DNA of 64,000 nt from CAWAPS01 sp963783945 (GTDB taxonomy: Bacteria > Actinomycetota > Acidimicrobiia > Acidimicrobiales > Palsa-688), in contig CAWAPS010000002.1 of NCBI GenBank assembly GCA_963783945.1, positions 248,001 to 312,000 of the forward strand, written 5' to 3'. Shown here piece by piece: positions 1 through 10,389 of this stretch (positions are counted from its first letter, which is position 1; every line of letters starts with the position of its first letter). The translations under genes and the position numbers were made by a program. A model generated the notes under the pieces. The model saw nothing but the letters and a program-made list of their open reading frames with translations, had not been told where the DNA came from and did no database searches.

Positions 1-255
1 TACGACGTCACCCGACGGCTGCAGATGCCGAAAGACCTTCTGTACCTCAATCGCATCACCGTCGGCGCCAGTTCCATACTCGGACATCTCTACGCCACCG
101 CCGACTGGAAGTCCATCGACGCCGAGATCCGCCACCACGGACCGCCGGCCACCGAGTTGGGTCGCCTGGACGCGGCCTGGCGGGCCCGTCGCCGCACCAC
201 CACCGCCCCGGCCCAGGCCCCCACGGCCAGCCTGGGGGAGGCGGCAGGCTTCTAA
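1..255 (+). CDS. C-terminal end of an AarF/UbiB (ABC1) family kinase-like protein, partial
   Basis: The reading frame is open from the first base of the window and ends in TAA at 253-255, so only the last 84 codons are present. The piece reads MPKDLLYLNRITVGASSIL and later PPATELGRLDAAW. This resembles the C-terminal tail of actinobacterial ABC1/AarF-type atypical kinases, where a PxDLxxLxR segment follows the kinase fold. The catalytic region lies outside the window, so the assignment rests on a short tail. No partner gene can be inferred; the next gene is on the opposite strand. Confidence 0.5.
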   Translation, partial: YDVTRRLQMPKDLLYLNRITVGASSILGHLYATADWKSIDAEIRHHGPPATELGRLDAAWRARRRTTTAPAQAPTASLGEAAGF

Positions 256-455
256 GTCCGAGGGCAAGATTGGGTAAAGCCTGTCCTCGGTGTGGGCAGC
301 TTGTACGCCAGATCACCGGACGGGCCGGCTTGGTGTTCACCTACGCAAAGCCTGGGTGGTCAGATCGGAGTGGCTCCCCGACCCCCGGCTTGGCGATGAT
401 CTGCACGATCGCCTGCGCCGGTGCTTGCAGTAGCAACTGCCGGAAGCTCCAACAG

Positions 456-1988
456 TCACGGCCGCCGCGTGTGGCGGCGACTGCTGGAGGGCGCCGCCGG
501 GGTGGCCGTCGCCATCGACCGCATCTTGGTCAACCCAACCGGACCGTCCGCCCAACAACAACTCGTTGCGTCGACACCACCAGGGCGGTCGGCTTCGCAG
601 GCGAGCATGGCGGCACATTGCTGGACTGCCCGTGCCATCGGGGCAGGGTTCGCGCTCTCGGGCGGTGTTCTGTTCGGGCCGCGCTCGACTCCGCCCGGAC
701 CACCGCCCGGATTAGAGGCCGCAACCACGACGGGCGGTTGGAGGTCCACGGGCCGCAACGAGTGTGACGGTGCGAACTCGGGTCGGTTCGCGGTCTCCGC
801 CCTGACCTGGAACAGATAGGCCGCCCAGCCCACGGAAATGACCATCCAGAAGCTGACGAAGCGGTAGACGAGCACCGCGGCCAACGCCAGAGGGTGTCGG
901 ACACCGGCGCCCATCAGGGCCACGGCGAGGGCGCCTTCGACCACGCCAATCCCGCCGGGGACGACACCGACGGTTTGGACCGCTGTGCCCACCGCGTAGG
1001 CGAAGAGCAGACCGCGCCACGGCACCGGGGCGCCGACGGCGACGAGGCTGGCGGCCAGGACGCCCGCATCGGCCAGCCAGTTCACAAAGGCCAGGGCCAC
1101 CACCGTCGCCCATCCCGAGGCCGGCAGGCGAAGTGATCCCAGGCGGTCGGCCAGGCTGGTAAACACCTCGTCGGGGTCGAGGACCCGCCAGCCGAGCACA
1201 CGCCAGGTTTTTCGGAGCGTCCACCCCGCCGGTCGCTGCAGGGCGGTCAGCACGGCCGGACGTCGAATGGCCGTAGTCGCCGCCGCGAACACACCGATCC
1301 CTATGGTTCCCGCCGCGGCGGCGGTGACGGCGACGAAGTCGTTGCCGGTGAGGACGGCCCCGACCACCAGGAGGAGCGTCGACGCCCACGACGAGATCAA
1401 CCCGGCCGCGACCAACGTCCACCCGGCGACGGTCGCCTCCACGCCCATCTGCTTGAACCGGCGGAAGACAAACGCGACGCTCATTTGCGAGCCGGTTAAC
1501 GGCACAGTGGCCGACAGGGCGTTGCCGGCATACACGGTGGCCAGCACCGGACGGAGGCCGACCCTGGCCATTCCTGCTGTTAACAGCCGGCGCTGCAGGC
1601 AGGCAAAACTGGCGATGGACGCCGATTCGAGCGTGACGGCCAGCACGAGCCAGATCCAGTCGAGATTACCGATGGCTCGGAGCGACACGGCAATGAGGTT
1701 GCGCTCAGGGACGAGCAGCACGACCGCCGCGACCGCGGCCGCGGCGCTGAGGCCGAGCCGCCCGCCACGCCCCCACCCCGAGTTGACCTTCGGCGACGTC
1801 GGCGAGAGAGCCGCCCGGGCCGTATCGTCGCTCCGGTTCGGTCCCACGGCGGGAGCGACTCCTGGGACATGATCGACTTGGGCGAGCCGGACCGTGGCGG
1901 ATCCCGCCGGCGTGAGGGCACAGGGCTGCGCCGGGCCCGGCGGGCCAGGACGCGGTCGGTTATCCACGAAGATCACCGTCGAAACCAT
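456..1988 (-). CDS. Lysylphosphatidylglycerol synthase/flippase transmembrane-domain family protein (UPF0104-like)
   Basis: A polytopic inner-membrane protein with about eight hydrophobic segments. It carries the family hallmark PGGIGVVEGAL in the second-last membrane segment and the early NALSATVPLTGSQ segment. The family (PF03706) includes the flippase half of MprF and many stand-alone proteins thought to move or modify lipids. There is no soluble C-terminal synthetase domain here, so a flippase-type or unknown lipid role is more likely than LPG synthesis. The frame is open up to a TTG at 2075; I use the ATG at 1988, although neither has a good ribosome site. About 110 residues after the last membrane segment are Pro/Gly/Ala-rich and unlike the family, so the tail may be a read-through extension. 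Confidence 0.75.
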   Translation of the reverse strand: MVSTVIFVDNRPRPGPPGPAQPCALTPAGSATVRLAQVDHVPGVAPAVGPNRSDDTARAALSPTSPKVNSGWGRGGRLGLSAAAAVAAVVLLVPERNLIAVSLRAIGNLDWIWLVLAVTLESASIASFACLQRRLLTAGMARVGLRPVLATVYAGNALSATVPLTGSQMSVAFVFRRFKQMGVEATVAGWTLVAAGLISSWASTLLLVVGAVLTGNDFVAVTAAAAGTIGIGVFAAATTAIRRPAVLTALQRPAGWTLRKTWRVLGWRVLDPDEVFTSLADRLGSLRLPASGWATVVALAFVNWLADAGVLAASLVAVGAPVPWRGLLFAYAVGTAVQTVGVVPGGIGVVEGALAVALMGAGVRHPLALAAVLVYRFVSFWMVISVGWAAYLFQVRAETANRPEFAPSHSLRPVDLQPPVVVAASNPGGGPGGVERGPNRTPPESANPAPMARAVQQCAAMLACEADRPGGVDATSCCWADGPVGLTKMRSMATATPAAPSSSRRHTRRP

Positions 1989-2483
1989 CGAGGACGCCGA
2001 CAGGTCGTATCGAGGCCGGCCCTGGCCCGCCGCCGACGGTCCCCCGGTTCGGCTCGGGACCGCCGTCGGGCGCAACCGGCACCCTCCGCTGAACCGCCCG
2101 AGGCGGCTGGCCGGTCCGATCCGCTTTTCGACAACGACAGCGCTCCTTCAACGGTGGTGTTGTCGACCGACGGTCGTCGCCCGACCGTCGCTCCGCAACG
2201 CCTGGTAGATAGGCCAGGGAGTTACGGGTCGCGCCCGTCTCGAGAGGTGACTGGCGCGGGCGCGTCCAGAAGGCGCCCAGCTTCCTGGCAGACGCTCGAT
2301 GGTCACGCTCCCAGCAGACAACCCCCGCCAGTTATGACCCGTAACCCCGGCCCCTATTCATTTCTGACATGACACAACCCTCATCCTCGACGAGCGCATG
2401 GCGGGCCAAGCGGTGCGCTATCGGACTGGTTCGGTCCACTCCGCGTCATGACGGAGGGCCCTCACTTTGACCGAGGAGACGGG
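1989..2483. other. Non-coding or unassigned stretch before the sigma factor
   Basis: About 500 bases between the leftward membrane protein and the rightward sigma factor gene. Reading frames here have poor codon structure and no recognisable motif. The stretch must hold the promoter of the sigma factor gene, but I cannot name a convincing -35/-10 pair. Confidence 0.5.
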
Positions 2484-3083
2484 ATGAACTCCTTGCCATG
2501 GACGCCAGGTGGGGATGACGGCCCCATGTCGCGGGAGGCACGAGGTGAGCAAGATCCTGCCAATGGCGTCCCGTTCACCACTCTCGACGACGCCGGCTAC
2601 CCAGACTGGGACGCGGCGTATCTCGACAATGTCGGCCGTCTGTATCGGCTCATGTACCGCAAGGTGGGGAACCGTCCCGACGCCGAGGATCTCACCTCTG
2701 AGGTCTTTAGAGCTGCTCTCGGTCCGCTGCGGCTGACCGCATCCAAGGGCGAGGTCCGTGCCTACCTGCTGGCTACGGCCCGGACGGTGCTGGCGTCGCA
2801 CTGGCGGCGCCGGGCGGGCCTGGAGGTCACCCACATCGATCCCGACGTCGACCTCCACTATCTCGCCGCCTCTCCTGCCGGCAGCGACGCCGGTCCGCAG
2901 ACCCGGAGGATTCTCGCCACGCTGCCGGACCACTATCGGCGAATCCTCGAGCTGCGTTTCCTGGAGGGTTACTCCGTCAAAGAGTCCGCCCGCGCCTTGA
3001 CCATCAGCGTGAGCAACGCCAAGGTTCTCCAGCATCGCGCCTTGCGGATGGCGGCTCGAATGGCCGAGGAGCGCGACCGATGA
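2484..3083 (+). CDS. RNA polymerase sigma-70 factor, ECF type
   Basis: 199 aa. Region 2 is visible in YLDNVGRLYRLMYRKVGNRPD followed by AEDLTSEVF, the core-polymerase and -10 binding segment. Region 4 is LPDHYRRILELRFLEGYSV then a helix-turn-helix (SARALTISVSNAKVLQHRAL) for the -35 element. Both match ECF sigma factors. I chose the ATG at 2484 because GAGGAG lies 5 bases upstream; an in-frame ATG at 2448 has no such site. The stop overlaps the next gene by ATGA, implying translational coupling to a membrane partner, the usual layout for a sigma/anti-sigma pair. The role is to direct polymerase to a small regulon in response to an envelope signal; the signal is unknown. Confidence 0.88.
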   Translation: MNSLPWTPGGDDGPMSREARGEQDPANGVPFTTLDDAGYPDWDAAYLDNVGRLYRLMYRKVGNRPDAEDLTSEVFRAALGPLRLTASKGEVRAYLLATARTVLASHWRRRAGLEVTHIDPDVDLHYLAASPAGSDAGPQTRRILATLPDHYRRILELRFLEGYSVKESARALTISVSNAKVLQHRALRMAARMAEERDR

Positions 3084-3802
3084 CCGAAAGAGACGTGGAG
3101 GCCTTCGTGGAGGCGATCCTGACCGATCGGTCTCCCCGGCAATTCTCCGCCGCCCCCGATGAGACGGACGTCCTGCGGGTGGCCCTCGAGCTGCGGGCCA
3201 GCCAATCTGAGTGCGCCGAGCCCGACCCCCGGTTCGTCGAGGAACTCCACCGCCGGCTGGCCGCCACCTCTCCCCATGGCGGCGAACTTCTCCCGCTCCC
3301 CAACACCGGGTCGCGCCGGACCGAACGCCCGCGACGGGCTCCATGCTCCGATTCTCATAGGCTCCCGCGCCAGGTGGTCAGACCGCGCGTTGCTGCGCTG
3401 GTCAAGGCGGCCGCGGCCCTCGCCCTAGTGGCGGGTACCTTCACAGCCGCCAACCTGGCCGACGGTACTTCGCCGGCGCCGGTCGCCCAGCAGGCACCCA
3501 GTGCCGGCACGGTCCGAACCGGTGCCCTGCTCGCCGCCGATGGCCATCCCCTCGGACGGACCTACGCCTACGGCGGGAACCCCTCCTGGGTCTTCATGGA
3601 CGTCAACGCCAGCGGACTCAGCGGCACCTACACCTGCGAACTCCATCTGGCCGACGGCGCCACCGTGCCCGCCGGGGTCGTGGTCGTCTACCACGGAACC
3701 GGGGATTGGGCCCACACCGTCAAGGTCCAAGCCAGCCAGATCCGACGAGCGACACTAGTGACCTCCACCGGCGTGACCGTGGCCAGCGCCACCTTCGCCT
3801 GA
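3080..3802 (+). CDS. Putative membrane-anchored anti-sigma factor (no zinc motif)
   Basis: 240 aa, starting inside the sigma factor stop (ATGA overlap). Residues 1-100 are soluble and charged. One membrane segment lies at about 106-126 (ALVKAAAALALVAGTFTAA). The rest is an exported domain of about 110 residues ending in repeated beta-strand-like stretches (SGLSGTYTCELHLADG). This N-in, one-TM, C-out layout next to an ECF sigma gene is that of an anti-sigma factor. It lacks the HxxxCxxC zinc motif of the ZAS class, so it would be a divergent or unrelated inhibitor. The role is inferred from layout and coupling, not from a recognised domain. Confidence 0.6.
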   Translation: MTERDVEAFVEAILTDRSPRQFSAAPDETDVLRVALELRASQSECAEPDPRFVEELHRRLAATSPHGGELLPLPNTGSRRTERPRRAPCSDSHRLPRQVVRPRVAALVKAAAALALVAGTFTAANLADGTSPAPVAQQAPSAGTVRTGALLAADGHPLGRTYAYGGNPSWVFMDVNASGLSGTYTCELHLADGATVPAGVVVVYHGTGDWAHTVKVQASQIRRATLVTSTGVTVASATFA

Positions 3803-4442
3803 CGCAAATCACCAGCCGCCCGCGTAGTTTCCGCCAGATCTGGGCCGGGCGGACCGGTTCGCTTCGTCGTCGAACCCGCCGAGCACGCCCGTCACCCAGG
3901 ATGCCTTTGTCCGGGTAGGGATCGTACTGGTAGATGAGTCTGGTGGCTCACCCACATCACCGGATCGTCGGGAAGCCCGATCCGCCAGCGGTAGGCGATC
4001 TTGTCCGTGACCACCATTCCTCCGGCCATTGGTGACCAGCTGGCCCAAACGGCCCATCAGCTAGGGGCGACTTCGAGCGTCGAGCTCGTTGGCCGGCAGC
4101 GGGGTGACCTTGCCAGGCCCGATAACCATGGCGGCCACCTTGGCGGCCACGCTCGACACAGCTGAGACCGCCCGGCCAATCGACGCGGCGACCGCCGTGA
4201 AGGCCTCACCGCCCTCGAGCCCGACAACGGAAGAGGTTGTCGGACCGGCACGTGGCTGACGGCACGCTCAGAGCAATGAAGTACTCGTCCGGTCTCGTGT
4301 AAGCCGTGACCTTTGGTTGCGAGACGTCTGACGTCTCGCTCCAGCTTCGGGCAATGACCGTTTCGCCTGTGCGCTCCTCGGTGAGCTCAAAGACCTTGGT
4401 CAGCTCACCGAGTGGTTGAGTGCATACCTTGAACCCGCCCCC
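3803..4442 (-). other. Decayed DNA with broken leftward reading frames
   Basis: No intact gene. On the minus strand, protein-like stretches occur in different frames, each stopped early: FELTEERTGETVIARSW around 4340-4380, then a stretch with EGGEAFTAVAASIGRAVSAV around 4140-4230, then MVVTDKIAYRWRIGLPDD around 3960-4020. The coding-like composition in shifting frames suggests one or more small genes broken by indels. The frame of the first stretch is that of the neighbouring leftward gene after its TAG stop at 4443-4445. I cannot name the ancestral genes. Confidence 0.4.
4319..4339. repeat. Perfect 9-3-9 inverted repeat
   Basis: GCGAGACGT, spacer CTG, then ACGTCTCGC. The arms are exact complements. 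The sequence also reads as two copies of GACGTCT in tandem. It lies in the decayed stretch, so it may be a leftover operator or hairpin; no function is shown. Confidence 0.6.
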
Positions 4443-4865
4443 CTAAAATTGGCCCAGGTGGGGCCACATGGGGATGTCATTCCCGATGAAAAGCCCAGAT
4501 GGTCGATCGCCACTCGGCCGGGGCGCCCCCGAATGCGACTTCCGTCGTCTGTTCGGTCGGGCTGCGTCGACCGAGATGGTGAACTCCCTTACCGGGTGGG
4601 GCAGACGCAACCAGATCGTCGACCTCCACCGTCGGTGGGTCTTGAGCACCAGCCACCGTTTCGTGACCGTGACCCGCTTCACCCGGTCATCGGCCCCTAC
4701 CACCGCGTGGAGGTACCGGGCCGCCGGAGAGCCGCCAGCGCTTGACGGCAGGACCTGAACCCCCAGCGAGCCGAGGGATGTGGCGACCTCACTGACCGTA
4801 TCGCCCAACTCACTCAGCAGCGTGGCTGCGTCCTCGCGTAACGCCGCCCGTTCCATCAGACGCAT
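4443..4865 (-). CDS. Hypothetical small protein
   Basis: 140 aa. A clear ribosome site (AAAGGA) lies just upstream of the ATG at 4865. The first 70 residues are a helical, Ala/Leu-rich segment (MRLMERAALREDAATLLSEL) followed by PSSAGGSPAARYLHAVVGA and basic beta-like segments (VTVTKRWLVLKTHRRWRST). No signal peptide or membrane segment is seen. The last 35 residues are rich in Arg, Pro and Ser and look unlike the rest. The following DNA keeps coding-like character in the same frame after the stop, so the present C-terminus may result from a nonsense mutation. I do not recognise a named family. Confidence 0.5.
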   Translation of the reverse strand: MRLMERAALREDAATLLSELGDTVSEVATSLGSLGVQVLPSSAGGSPAARYLHAVVGADDRVKRVTVTKRWLVLKTHRRWRSTIWLRLPHPVREFTISVDAARPNRRRKSHSGAPRPSGDRPSGLFIGNDIPMWPHLGQF

Positions 4866-5140
4866 GTTCTTTCCTTTCTCTGTTCGTCGAGAGGGACCCC
4901 AGAAGCGCCGTACCGTTGGACATCGACGGACCGATCGCAGTCGAGACGGATGCCTCGTTGGGATTTACTCGTCGATGAGATATAGCCGGTCAGGTTACGA
5001 GGCCCGCCGCCTGCTCGGGAGCACCGGGCCCAGGCTGCGACGGAGGCGGCAAGGAAACGCCGGTCCTTCCCCTGAACCCCGACTGGTAACTCGTCGTCGT
5101 ATTCCTTGGCGAACAAGTCAATCGATGAGGAGATTTACCA

Positions 5141-5968
5141 GTGACGCGACTCTTTGATGTTTCCGGGCTCTGGCGGGTGGCTTCACCGCGCCACCGAAAG
5201 GGCCATTTACGCGGTGACTGGGTGGAGATTCTTGCCCTGGCGCTCCGGCTCGTCGGGGTCGGCTTGTTGAGCGCCGTCGGGTGGACCCACCTGCACCTGT
5301 GGCAGACCGGCTACCGCCACATCCCCACCATCGGCCCCCTGTTCCTGGCTGCGGCGGTGAGTGTCTTCGTCATCGGAGCCGGCTTGCTGGCCCGGCCCAG
5401 TCGTCTGATCGGTCTTTCGGGCATCGCGCTAGTCATGGGCGTACTGGCCGGCTTGATAGTCAGCGTCAACGTGGGCCTGTTCGGGTTCAAGGAGTCGCTA
5501 TCTGCTCCATTTTCGGTCGAGTCCATCGTGCTGGAGATCGCCGGGGCGGTCACGGTGGCGGCTTGGATGGCCGTGGACTTCATGAAGGAGGGCCGCCAGA
5601 CCGAACTGACCCAGGCCGCGTCGGCGCTCTCATCGACTACGCGACACTTGTCCGTTGACCCGCCGGCCCGGATCTGGGGGCCGGGCGGCCGCCTACGCAA
5701 CCACGGAGCCGACCGCTGGCAGCTGCGGGCCCGGCGAGCAGAGGACGACGCCGAGCAGCTGGCTCGAGCCCTTGACTTCCACGTCGTCAACGACTGTGAC
5801 TGCCTCGGTCCCGCGGATATGGTCGCAATGCGGCGCCACGAAACCCAGGCGGCGTTCCAGGAAGCCGCGATCGTTCACCTCGTCCGTGCCGACCTCGACC
5901 TGACCCGCGACGGGCCCGCTGCCGACCAGCCCGGCCTCTTGCAGAGCGGCCCAGCCGAGCAGCACTGA
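5141..5968 (+). CDS. Four-helix membrane protein of unknown function
   Basis: 275 aa with a GTG start preceded by GAGGAG. Residues 25-150 hold four hydrophobic segments (LALALRLVGVGLLSAVGW; IGPLFLAAAVSVFVIGAGLL; LIGLSGIALVMGVLAGLIV; VLEIAGAVTVAAWMAVDF). The remaining 120 residues are soluble, charged and unrelated in composition (RRAEDDAEQLARALDFHVV). The membrane part resembles small DoxX/DUF-type four-helix proteins in layout only. The change of character near residue 160 could mean a fusion with other DNA; no frameshift can be proven. The 6351-6863 gene downstream encodes a similar four-helix protein. Confidence 0.6.
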   Translation: MTRLFDVSGLWRVASPRHRKGHLRGDWVEILALALRLVGVGLLSAVGWTHLHLWQTGYRHIPTIGPLFLAAAVSVFVIGAGLLARPSRLIGLSGIALVMGVLAGLIVSVNVGLFGFKESLSAPFSVESIVLEIAGAVTVAAWMAVDFMKEGRQTELTQAASALSSTTRHLSVDPPARIWGPGGRLRNHGADRWQLRARRAEDDAEQLARALDFHVVNDCDCLGPADMVAMRRHETQAAFQEAAIVHLVRADLDLTRDGPAADQPGLLQSGPAEQH

Positions 5969-6350
5969 CCTCGGCCGCCCAATCAACTGGCCACCTCCAC
6001 CAACACGATCCGTTGGCCTTGGCCGTCACGCCACCAAGCCAGATCACCAACGCCCCCAGGCCACGCTCGCCCGATGAGGACACTCGACGATCGCCGTCGT
6101 CGTCGCCGGCGCCAGCGGGCCATCCGCCGCGGCTGGCGGTTGGCGCGTGGGCGATCGATATTGCGCCCGGCACGCATGGATCCCCCCGAGCGGGCAAAGC
6201 CCCGACAGGTGTAACCGGTTTGGCTATCAGATCGCGGTTCGTTGAGGCCGGATGTTCAAGCCCCAGCCAGCCGGTCGGCAATCCCCGTGCCAGCCCACCC
6301 ATCGAGCCGTGACAACCACGAGCTCAATCGTCAGAAAGGATCCCAAGTAC
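5969..6350. other. Unassigned stretch
   Basis: About 380 bases without a gene I can support. Open frames on both strands are Arg/Pro-rich and look like shadows of high GC content. The 3' end carries an AGAAAGGA ribosome site for the next gene. Confidence 0.45.
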
Positions 6351-6863
6351 ATGTCCATCCTGCAACCCAAGAGTGAATCCGCCGTGCGGCACCGGTCAAC
6401 CGGCCGGCTGCCCACGAACGCCAACGACGCCGTATTCCGTGCTACCGGCGTCCTGTCACTGCTCGCCATCGGCACCATCCATTTCCTTCAGATCGTCCCC
6501 ACGACCGAGGCCACCCCCCTCCTGGGAGTCTCGTTCCTGATCCTGATCGCGGCGTGTCTGGCCGTGGCGGGCCGCCTCGCCACCCGCACCGACCATCGCA
6601 CCTGGATGGCGAGCGCGGTCGTCTGTGCCGCCGCCATCGGCGGCTACGTCTTTACCCGCAGCTTCAGCACCCCCCTCGACAACCAAGACGCCGGCAACTG
6701 GTCGTGCATGCTGGGCCTGGCCGCCCTGTTCATCGAGACCACCCTGCTGGCGTTCAGCGCCTACGCCGCGCTCACCCAGAGAGCTCTCCTAACCGCGGTC
6801 CGGCCGGCCCGGCCCAGCGCGGAGTCCCCCCGGATCGTTCCGGGAACCTCGCGCGCCGCATGA
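6351..6863 (+). CDS. Small polytopic membrane protein of unknown function
   Basis: 170 aa. I chose the ATG at 6351 because AGAAAGGA lies upstream at normal distance; upstream codons in this frame do not look coding. Hydrophobic segments: VLSLLAIGTIHFLQIV, LLGVSFLILIAACLAVAG, WMASAVVCAAAIGGYVF and MLGLAALFIETTLLAFSAYA, so four helices. A His in the first segment and the SFSTPLDNQDAGNW loop are the only distinctive features. It lies 63 bases before ftsH on the same strand and could be co-transcribed with it. Confidence 0.65.
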   Translation: MSILQPKSESAVRHRSTGRLPTNANDAVFRATGVLSLLAIGTIHFLQIVPTTEATPLLGVSFLILIAACLAVAGRLATRTDHRTWMASAVVCAAAIGGYVFTRSFSTPLDNQDAGNWSCMLGLAALFIETTLLAFSAYAALTQRALLTAVRPARPSAESPRIVPGTSRAA

Positions 6864-7582
6864 AGGTCCGCGTCGACAACCCAACGGCCACCAACGGCGT
6901 CGGCAGCGACGTGAGAAAGGACACAGATGACCAACTGGCACCAACATCGCTCTAACCCGGCCAAGTCCGGGCCGCCGAGAGATCCGGCTCCGCCGGCTGC
7001 TCGGCCCCGCCCTCCAGCATGGCGTATCTGGCTGGTGGTCGCCGGTGTGGTGTTGACCTTCTCGCTGTTCGCCCGGCCGGCCATGACGAAAGGGGCTGCG
7101 GCCCAGAACTTCAGTTTCACCGACTTCGTGACTCAGGTCGACGCCAACCAGGTCAAGACAGCGACAGTGGACGCCAACGGCCGGGTGAGCGGCCGGCTCG
7201 CCAACGGAAACCGCTACGCCTCCCAGGTGCCCACGGCCATACCCGACACCCAGCTAGCCGCCCAGCTCCAGGCCCACAAGGTTCAGGTCACCGGCACCAC
7301 CGGCGGAGGTGCCTCCGCCGGTGGTGTCCTTGTCAACCTGCTTCCGCTGCTGCTGTTTGTCGGTTTCTTCGTGTGGATCAGCCGGCGGGGCCGGGCCCTG
7401 GCCGGTGGCTTCACTGGTGTGGGCCGCTCGAAGGCCCGCGTCTACAACCTCGACGACCGCCCCCTGACCCGTTTCGGTGACGTGGCCGGTTACCAGGGAG
7501 CCAAGCAGGAAGTGAGCGAGGTGGTCGACTTTCTCAAGCACCCCGACAAGTACCGCCATGCCGGTGCCGTCGGACCCGCGGG

Positions 7583-9031
<1,449 letters not shown>

Positions 9032-9078
9032 GGTGTCCAGAAGGTTGCTGATCCAGGCCAGGTCGCCGGCCCCGACCG

Positions 9079-10023
9079 TCAGAGGACGATGACCGTCTTA
9101 CCGTTCGCGTGAGCCTGCGCTTGAGGTCGAAACATCCCCGGCACATCGTCGAGGCTTATCCGCGTAATCGGCGGTGCGGCGATCTTCCGATCGGTGAGAG
9201 CTTTCCCCACTCTCTCCAGCAAGTCGCTCGTGGCACGCAATGCAAAGTTCACCCCGCGAATCCCTGACGCCTGCAGTGCCTCGAGGTCGGCGACGTACTG
9301 AGTCGTGATAGCGGTTCCACCCAGCCGGACGAACGTAGCGTTGGAGGCGAACGATTTCGCCTCGCTCACGAGGTCAATCAGAACGTCGACTCCATCAGGA
9401 TGGGACTGTCGGACTGCGTCTTTCACCGATTCCTCAGAGCGAATGATCGTCTCCTTCACCCCATACGATCGCATTCTGTCTTCAGCCCCGGCGTTGACGT
9501 TGGCGATCACTTTGGCGCCCGCGTCGACAGCGAACTGCGTAGCGAAGGTTCCTACCCCTCCGGCCGCTCCGATTATCAAGACAACTTGATCGTCAAGCGG
9601 CTCCACCAGCTCGACCAGGCTCAGCCCCGTCAACCCTGCCGTTGGCGCCGCAGCAGCCACGACCAGATCGACGCCGTCCGGCACCCGGGCCAAAGGCGCC
9701 TCCGCCGTAACGGCGACATATTCAGCATAGGTCCCAGAGGCGCCGATCGGCGGGATAAACAACTGGCCGAAGACCTCATCACCGGTGACAAACCTCGTCG
9801 TTCCCTCACCGGCAGCCTCGACCACTCCCGCTCCGTCGACTCCAAGGACCATCGGGAAGACGGCCGGTGCCGGCCGCCACTCACCAGACGCCAGCTTGGC
9901 GTCCATAGGGTTCACCCCAGCCGCCAACAGCCTGATCAGAACCTGGCCAGGTCCCGCTGAGGGGGTCGTGACCTGCGTCACAACCGGGGACTCCCCGAAT
10001 CGGCTCACCGTTACCGCTCGCAT
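9079..10023 (-). CDS. Zinc-independent NADPH:quinone oxidoreductase-like MDR protein
   Basis: 314 aa medium-chain dehydrogenase/reductase. The start has an AAAGGAG site. The N-terminal GroES-like part has AAGVNPMDAKLASGEW, characteristic of quinone oxidoreductases. The nucleotide-binding Rossmann motif is IIGAAGGVGTFATQFA (near residues 150-165). The catalytic zinc Cys/His set of alcohol dehydrogenases is absent. It would reduce quinones or enone-like substrates with NADPH in the cytosol. It is the last gene of a leftward cluster with a truncated epimerase (14 bases upstream) and an MFS exporter, which hints at a detoxification unit. Confidence 0.87.
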   Translation of the reverse strand: MRAVTVSRFGESPVVTQVTTPSAGPGQVLIRLLAAGVNPMDAKLASGEWRPAPAVFPMVLGVDGAGVVEAAGEGTTRFVTGDEVFGQLFIPPIGASGTYAEYVAVTAEAPLARVPDGVDLVVAAAAPTAGLTGLSLVELVEPLDDQVVLIIGAAGGVGTFATQFAVDAGAKVIANVNAGAEDRMRSYGVKETIIRSEESVKDAVRQSHPDGVDVLIDLVSEAKSFASNATFVRLGGTAITTQYVADLEALQASGIRGVNFALRATSDLLERVGKALTDRKIAAPPITRISLDDVPGMFRPQAQAHANGKTVIVL

Positions 10024-10037
10024 TCTTTCTCCTTTGC

Positions 10038-10337
10038 CTATTTCTTCGCCTCATTTGTCCAGCTGTAAAAACGACTGCCACTTGCGTTTTCCAGGTCGGC
10101 GCTGGTGGCGTCGCCTGGGCTGGCCGTATGGATAGCTCGGGCCGCGCCCGTGATCAGGCCGACCACCGCGGTTCGGTCGTAAAGATCGGTCACGATGGGC
10201 GTCGCGCTCCGAGCCTCGCCACTGTGGGCCTCGGCTTCATCGCGAACCGGCGCTGTCCCCTGGTGGCCGTGCTCCTGTAGTTCGGCCGGCATGTGAGATC
10301 CGAGGAGACCTGTCGGACCAGCGAGCGCCACCCTCAT
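10038..10337 (-). pseudogene. Truncated NAD-dependent epimerase/SDR, N-terminal Rossmann part only
   Basis: 99 codons. The start ATG at 10337 is preceded by GGAGG. MRVALAGPTGLLGSHMPAEL is the dinucleotide-binding start of atypical SDR/NmrA-type proteins (GxTGLLG), and DLYDRTAVVGLITGAARAIHTA matches the region around the second Rossmann strand. Family members normally run to 280-320 residues; here the protein stops just after residue 90, before the YxxxK catalytic region. It probably cannot act as an enzyme. It lies between the MFS gene (52 bases away) and the MDR gene (14 bases away), so it may persist only as part of the transcript. Confidence 0.65.
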
Positions 10338-10389
10338 AACCGGCATCCTCCAGTCCCGGTCTCGGCTCTTTCGAGTAACGGTTGAACGG

